Below are positions 60,201-64,000 of a stretch of 64,000 nucleotides of DNA, in pieces. Within the stretch, counting starts at the first letter, position 1. Each line of letters begins with the position of its first letter. Source of the DNA: Leguminivora glycinivorella (Eukaryota > Arthropoda > Insecta > Lepidoptera > Tortricidae); assembly GCF_023078275.1 (NCBI RefSeq), contig NC_062988.1:1877501-1941500 (forward strand), read 5' to 3'. A model generated the notes under the pieces. It saw only the letters and a program-made list of their open reading frames with translations, searched no databases and was not told the origin of the DNA. Position numbers and translations under genes: made by a program.

Positions 60201-63200
60201 CCCAGGATTTTAAAACTTTACCTTATCGTTGTTGTAAAAATATTACGCACTTAATCGATACGTGATTGGTCGCATATCACACTTTTCGTTGCATTATTTT
60301 TTTATACTGGCAACCTAGAGTCCTTGAACAGAAAGGTGCCACTTTGCTCCCTCTTATCGGTGAAGAAAAGTACTTAGGTTCCCAATGGGTGATGTGAAAA
60401 GACAGTTATAATTCCTATTTTGATGGAGTAGGTAGGCTAGCGACCCATAGGCCTTAAATCAGAAAATTAATCACAATCTAAAATGTCTCTGATTAGAGCG
60501 GAGACTAAAATAAAACCCTTGTATATTTTTCTAGGAGTACCGTCTCACCTCTCGATAAAATTATCTTCTGAAGGAAACGTCGTATTAGACACAGTTCAGA
60601 TACTGGATATGAACGATAAAGTGATGTCGACGACAAAGCTGACTCTTGTCGATAAAACCGAACAATTTTATACCACCGAGAAGATGGACCCGCCAGATCA
60701 TATGTTCAAAGTTGCGGTAAGATACAATTCTATCATTTATACAGTGTGTAAAACTAATACGGACGAGTCTCGTAACAGTGGTGAGTATGAGTATGTGTAG
60801 GACATAAGAAATGTAACTTTTATTTGTTTTTGTCATCCATACAGAATAATTTGGCCCGCAATGTTCGCAATGTTATGCAAACACATTTAAAAAACTCTAT
60901 AACAGTGGTCATTGACTGTCATCGCAACCATGTTTATAGTACATTGCAGCTGTGAAAATTCACAAAAAATAATTATGTTAAAAATAAAAATGACTGAAAA
61001 ACAGCTCAGAATGAAAAATAACACTAATTAATTATTTGTCCGGTTTAATTTATTGCCCGTATAACGCTTACACATTGTATACGTACAAAACTACAGTCTG
61101 ACCAAAAAGAGTAGAAATTAAAAACTGGCAACATTGTAGTGTCCCTTTCAAATCAATGCGCGTGAGAAAACGGGAAGACACTACGATGTTGCCAGTTGCC
61201 ACTTCTCTAATCTTTTTGGTCAAACTGTAAGACGAGGCATACTCGTATATTTAGAACTTAAATAGCTACTTATTTATTATATTTTAATGATTGTTACCAT
61301 AGATTAAATATAAGAAGATCATACCACCCCATACATTAAAATGCAACCGCCTAAGAAGGCGCATACACTACACTACACATAGATGGCGCCACAAAAAAAT
61401 GCCGTGCTGCCATCGATTATTTGTAGATTGGCGTTAAGTGTCACTTTCGAGCTATAAATGTATGTCAAAAGTGACACTTAACGCCATCTACAAGTATTAT
61501 CGAAAGCTACAGGACATTTTATTGTGGCGCCATCTATGTGTGGTGTAGTGTATGCGCGTTCTTAGGCGGTCGAATTTTAATGTATGAGATGGTATGATCT
61601 TTTTATATTTAATCTATGATGTTACTAAATTGTCTAAAACTTGTTAATTAAAATATCCGATTTGCAGATAAACGGATACGATGTCAATAACAAAGCATAT
61701 ATAACGAGAATCAGTTTGACCCCCATCAAGCCGCAAAAAATTGAAGGTAAGATTTTTAATTTTTTTTTATCAATAAAATTTTGTTTCAATATTGCTTCAT
61801 TCTTATAAGAGGTCTTTAAGCCGTCCACTTTATGAGCTGAGGTTCCTGTTACATTAATACAGGCTGTAATTTTTATAACAGGCAATATTTTACGGACATG
61901 ATGGGCTGGCTATGTAAAACATGATAAAACTTCAAATATCATATTTTGTTCAATTTTATATACACTTTATTCTATTCAAAGAATACTCAAACGCTATCTA
62001 TCCGAGAATCAACCAAATATGTGACGCCATATCTGACGGGCAAGCACGGGCCCATACAGTCTCTATCGTGTCAGATCGTTCTTTTCGCAATATTATTTGT
62101 AAGTGCGATAGGGACGCACCGACCCGACAAGGCTTATCACACTAGTGTGCTACGCTCGCTCAACCGTAATAAATGTTGGTTTATTATGGTTCCTAGGTAC
62201 GTTTTTTTCAGACTTTATTCATCTTTTACGCAGCTGTATAGGCAAATATAAAAATAAAAATTGTTTATTTTAAATGAACTCACATGTTTACAATTTTGCT
62301 GACTCCACACCCGCAACGTCCTTTGGAGGAGAGATCTAACTTATTCTAAATAAACAATAAAGGAAATATTGAATAAATATTGCAATTAGGTATTTGCTAA
62401 TAATTTGGAAAATTAGTACAAGTAAGAGACATGACAAGAAAAAAATAAATGTGTCGCTTAACTTCAAACTTGGGTTAATCCATTCTGCTTTAAGGTTGAA
62501 TTCATAAAAAAAATATAATATGATCTGAAAGATAATCAGCCTTATAGCAGAATGAATTTACCCAGTTTTGAAGTTAAGCGACACAAATGATGATAGTATT
62601 CATATTCATATTCATTTATTCAATCCAACCATGGTATTTTACAGAGGTGTTTACAAATTGTAGGTACAAACATGGACCCTACTAGGGTGTAGCATAGGGT
62701 GTGTAAGGTATAGGGGGTAGGCAGATACAAGCATTTTTTTAAGGAAATGCTTAATATTTTCCCCAAGTGACTTTGACTTTATTAAAACTGTTTGGGAAAT
62801 TGCAGCTACTCGTATTGTGGAGACGAAGGCTCCATCTGTTGAGTGCAAGAGCATCGTGAACGCTGCATACGAAAAGCCACTGCAGCTGAAGTGCAAAGTC
62901 AGCGGCTACCCGAAGCCGGTCGTTATTTGGGAGTCTGATGACAAATCTGCTGTTCTCGAGCATTCTGTAAGTTTGTGTATCACTCAAAGTACATTCTATC
63001 GATCTAGCTTTCGGCACCAAGTTCAATTTTGTATGAATTTACTTTGTGTAGATAAAATGTAACTTTGTCATTCATTTTTGATGTATCAAGAGAGCCTTTA
63101 CCAGTTGGTGCAGTGAAAAATCTTTTTCTATAAATCTTATAATTAATGAATCTACGGTTGTACTCACGTTATTATATCGCTATTGCTGCGACATGTTTCG

Positions 63201-63632
63201 GGCCAATTCGGTGGCCCCTCTTCAGGCATATAGGAGTTCACGCGACGACTAAACTCCTTGGACTGAAACAGCAATAGCGATATATTAACGTGAGTACAAC
63301 CGTAGATTCATTAATTATAAGATTTATAGAAAAAGATTTTTCACTGCACCAACTGGTAAAGGCTTCTATAAATCTTGCTACGTTTTCGTGTATTTTCAAA
63401 CTTAACTGAGCAACTGGGATGAAAAGAGTAATAGTATTGATTTATGTTATACAATTTTAGGAATACACCATGGAATTCCCGTACGATTACATCAGTGTAC
63501 TGGAAATAAGTAAAGTAACAAAAAATGGAACTTATACCTGCAAGGCTGTGAACAGTGTGGGCAGCGATGAAGGAAGAACCACTATTCAAACTAAATTAAA
63601 GAGCTTCTTCAAAGTCGTGGCTTTTCCTAAAG
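54207..63632 (+). CDS. Hemicentin-like secreted protein 3: VWA, linker, first Ig domain (continues beyond window)
   Basis: Exons: 54207-54429, 55146-55381, 56831-56962, 57518-57607, 58915-59043, 59645-59810, 60535-60716, 61668-61746, 62806-62966, 63461-63632, all GT-AG with consistent phases; the last ends in phase 1 with a donor (AAAG|GTATAT), so more exons follow. Signal peptide MEVKSFVAFCVFLLGIDGTV. VWA with SSLTFVIDDTASMSDDIEQV (D32, T34, S36 of the MIDAS), DGGGDCPESA (100-109) and SIYVFTDASANDY (D131). This is the hemicentin-type pattern, and the only one of the three with the full GGGDCPE motif. Exon 3 has IVFVLTGYC, exon 5 IPVDADTKELVIAVSGKNP and exon 6 GFSTVRPSNIKETVTRPVPG. Ig1 has LQLKCKVSGYPKPVVIWES and NGTYTCKAVNSVGSDEG. 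A likely secreted adhesion or matrix protein; substrate or partner unknown. Confidence 0.9.
54590..54722 (+). repeat. LINE 3' tail (CR1/Jockey-like)
   Basis: TTAAAGGCCGGCAACGCACC, CTCTGGTGTTTCGGGTGTCC, GATCGCTTACCATCAGGCGA and TTTGCCTCCTATCCCATAAA-AAAAAA, a very common lepidopteran LINE end. Intron 1 of gene 3. Confidence 0.85.
54904..54952 (+). repeat. RTE-like 3' tail fragment
   Basis: AACAGACACACACACTTTCC-CATTTATAATGTGCG; end of the family at 15588-15833. Confidence 0.55.
55440..55640 (+). mobile_element. RTE-type LINE ORF remnant
   Basis: Plus frame: RERDTTGDRRAGSYLAQRIS then LAVQRGNAASIYGTSPR, interrupted by stops. The 'RAG.YLAQRI.LA.QRGNAAS' string is the C-terminal end of RTE-like reverse transcriptase ORFs as I remember them. 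Intron 2 of gene 3. Confidence 0.6.
55770..55907. mobile_element. Palindromic MITE
   Basis: CACAGACAGTCTGAAAAATT-CATAATCTTAAA and its complement TTTAAGATTATGAATTCTTC-AGACTGTCTGTGG; the centre TGTATGCAACCTGTTCAAAC is also inverted. Confidence 0.85.
56090..56205. repeat. Inverted-repeat element
   Basis: ACATCGTACAAAAAGAAGGC-TGCATAAATATCTGACA pairs with GTCAGATTTTTTTGCGGCCT-TCTTTTTGTGCGATGG. About 115 bp, intron 2 of gene 3. Confidence 0.75.
57055..57180 (-). repeat. SINE family S, 3' part
   Basis: TTATAGGACATTCTTACACA-GATTGACTGAGGCC, CAAGAAGGCTTGTGTTGTGG and TATAAATACTTATATACATA. It is preceded at 56985-57020 by the start of a family E copy (ATAGTTATTTGTTTTACAAG). Confidence 0.8.
57385..57490 (-). 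repeat. SINE family S-related fragment
   Basis: GGGGGACACCTTACACAGAT-CAACC, AAGCTTGTACTATAATGGGT and AAAACATCCATGACGCAGAA; diverged and partly deleted. It lies 28 bp before exon 4 of gene 3. Confidence 0.6.
57845..58262 (+). mobile_element. RTE-type LINE ORF remnant flanked by inverted ends
   Basis: Plus frame: DRLRWFGHLLRMGDYRAVK, GRPAG-stop-PRYLWEDSVAADL, DWKEAVQGGDR, the 'RWFGH..RM...W.D....DL....DW..A..DR' C terminus of RTE ORFs. Ends CCAAAGTGAATCTTGGCCTC-CGAAATGAGAG and CTCTCATTTCGGAGGCCGAG-ATTCACTTTG are inverted copies. Confidence 0.75.
59445..59530 (+). repeat. SINE family S, head-proximal fragment
   Basis: CCTGGGTTCGAATCCCGGTA-AGGGTATTTATTTGTGAAAT, then TTCCCGAGACATGACTGCC. B box present, A box lost. 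Lies 115 bp before exon 6 of gene 3. Confidence 0.75.
59928..60152. mobile_element. Inverted-repeat MITE
   Basis: TGTGTGTACAGCTTTTCACA-CCACCTA, then AATCCCAAAATATGAATTAA-GGTAAGGT; inverted as CTTACCTTAATTCATATTTT-GGGATTTCC and GATGTGAAAAGCTGTACACA. Intron 6 of gene 3. Confidence 0.85.
61088..61230. mobile_element. Palindromic MITE
   Basis: CTACAGTCTGACCAAAAAGA, AACTGGCAACATTGTAGTGT on the left; ACACTACGATGTTGCCAGTT and TCTTTTTGGTCAAACTGTAA on the right. Confidence 0.85.
61293..61622. mobile_element. ~330-bp foldback MITE
   Basis: ATAGATTAAATATAAGAAGA-TCATACCA at the left and GGTATGATCTTTTTATATTT-AATCTATG at the right, with three further inverted blocks inside (CCGCCTAAGAA/TTCTTAGGCGG; ATGGCGCCAC/GTGGCGCCAT; CGTTAAGTGTCACTTT/AAAGTGACACTTAACG). 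Confidence 0.88.
61747..62440. other. Intron 8 of gene 3, mostly unrecognised
   Basis: A patch at 62020-62160 (GACGGGCAAGCACGGGCCCA...GATAGGGACGCACCGACC) resembles a degraded repeat. Otherwise AT-rich with no exon. Confidence 0.35.
62445..62592. mobile_element. Palindromic MITE
   Basis: AATGTGTCGCTTAACTTCAA-ACTTGGGT, CATTCTGCT on the left; AGCAGAATG and ACCCAGTTTTGAAGTTAAGC-GACACA on the right. The T-rich centre is about 70 bp. Confidence 0.85.
63095..63368. mobile_element. Long near-perfect palindrome with 'GACATGTTTCGGGCCAATTC' core
   Basis: Arms of about 100 bp: TTTACCAGTTGGTGCAGTGA-AAAATCTTTTTC, TCTACGGTTGTACTCACGTT and ATATCGCTATTGCTG, all repeated inverted up to CACTGCACCAACTGGTAAAG. 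The loop holds CATGTTTCGGGCCAATTCGG-TGGCCCCTCTTCAGGC. Situated in the intron inside the first Ig domain of gene 3. Confidence 0.9.
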
Positions 63633-63664
63633 GTATATTTTATTTATTCTATTTTATACAAAAC

Positions 63665-63700
63665 TAGCTTTTACCCGCGGCTTCGCCCGCGTAATAAAAG
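63665..63700 (+). repeat. RTE-like repeat start
   Basis: TAGCTTTTACCCGCGGCTTC-GCCCGCGTAA; the 5' piece of the family at 15588-15833. Confidence 0.65.
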
Positions 63701-63789
63701 TATTCTTATTGGAACATTTACAAAAAATAAGATTTTCATTTGGATCCGTAGGTTTCTTTGTAGGTACATCTGTCCGCAATTATTTCGAT

Positions 63790-63885
63790 TAAGGTAAAGC
63801 GGGGCAATTCTCGACTGGGGGGGGGCATTGTAACTGATCTATTTGCTGTACGGTCCGGTTTTGGCTGACTGTACCTTACACATAT
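63790..63885. repeat. MITE family C, fragment
   Basis: TTAAGGTAAAGCGGGGCAAT-TCTCGACTGG, CATTGTAACTGATCTA, ending GACTGTACCTTA; the middle of the element is deleted. Confidence 0.65.
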
Positions 63886-64000
63886 TACTATTGTTTTTAA
63901 AGAAATTCTTGCAATGATTGTAGAATTGTTACACAGCGACCACAGTGTAGGTAGTAGGTACGAATATGTATGTATTTTACCTATATAAATATTTATACTG

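Overview
The window looks like an AT-rich lepidopteran (moth or butterfly) genomic segment. The evidence is spliced genes with GT-AG introns, very dense short inverted-repeat elements, tRNA-headed SINEs, and LINE tails of types I recognise from lepidopteran genomes. The species cannot be named from the sequence. Repeat family assignments rest on visual recognition, not on a database search.

Layout: (1) 1-5.1 kb, + strand: the 3' part of a mitochondrial apoptosis-inducing factor gene (AIFM1/AIF). Five exons (974-5097) end at a normal stop. They are preceded by a ~124-bp tandem array in which every unit repeats the end of the preceding AIF exon together with its splice donor. Decayed copies of exon 3' portions follow three of the five exons. 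(2) 7.1-19.3 kb, +: hemicentin-like gene 1, six in-phase exons, 316 aa. It has a signal peptide and a von Willebrand A (VWA) domain whose metal-site residues are degraded, and it stops before any Ig domain. (3) About 19.3-23.7 kb, +: a non-LTR retrotransposon with two intact ORFs. (4) 23.7-27.5 kb: a large foldback DNA element and smaller inverted repeats, without host exons. (5) 27.5-46.3 kb, - strand: hemicentin-like gene 2, seventeen exons, about 884 aa. It has a signal peptide, VWA, linker region and five I-set Ig domains, with one apparent 1-nt deletion in exon 11. (6) 46.3-54.2 kb: repeat-filled spacer. (7) 54.2 kb to the window end, +: hemicentin-like gene 3, ten exons visible, with intact VWA metal-site residues and the first Ig domain. 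It runs off the window.

The three hemicentin-like genes share nearly identical exon lengths and phases (for example 132, 166, 182, 161 and 172 nt), so they are tandem paralogues. Genes 1 and 2 converge; genes 2 and 3 are head to head. They are predicted to be secreted extracellular-matrix or hemolymph adhesion-type proteins. Gene 1 looks like a divergent short form. Genes 2 and 3 keep the metal-site residues, and gene 2 ends directly after Ig5.

Most remaining DNA is transposon-derived: several MITE families with 2-5 copies each in the window, three copies of one tRNA-headed SINE, one full and several partial copies of another, and RTE- and CR1/Jockey-type LINE 3' ends. Several repeats sit directly against 3' splice sites.
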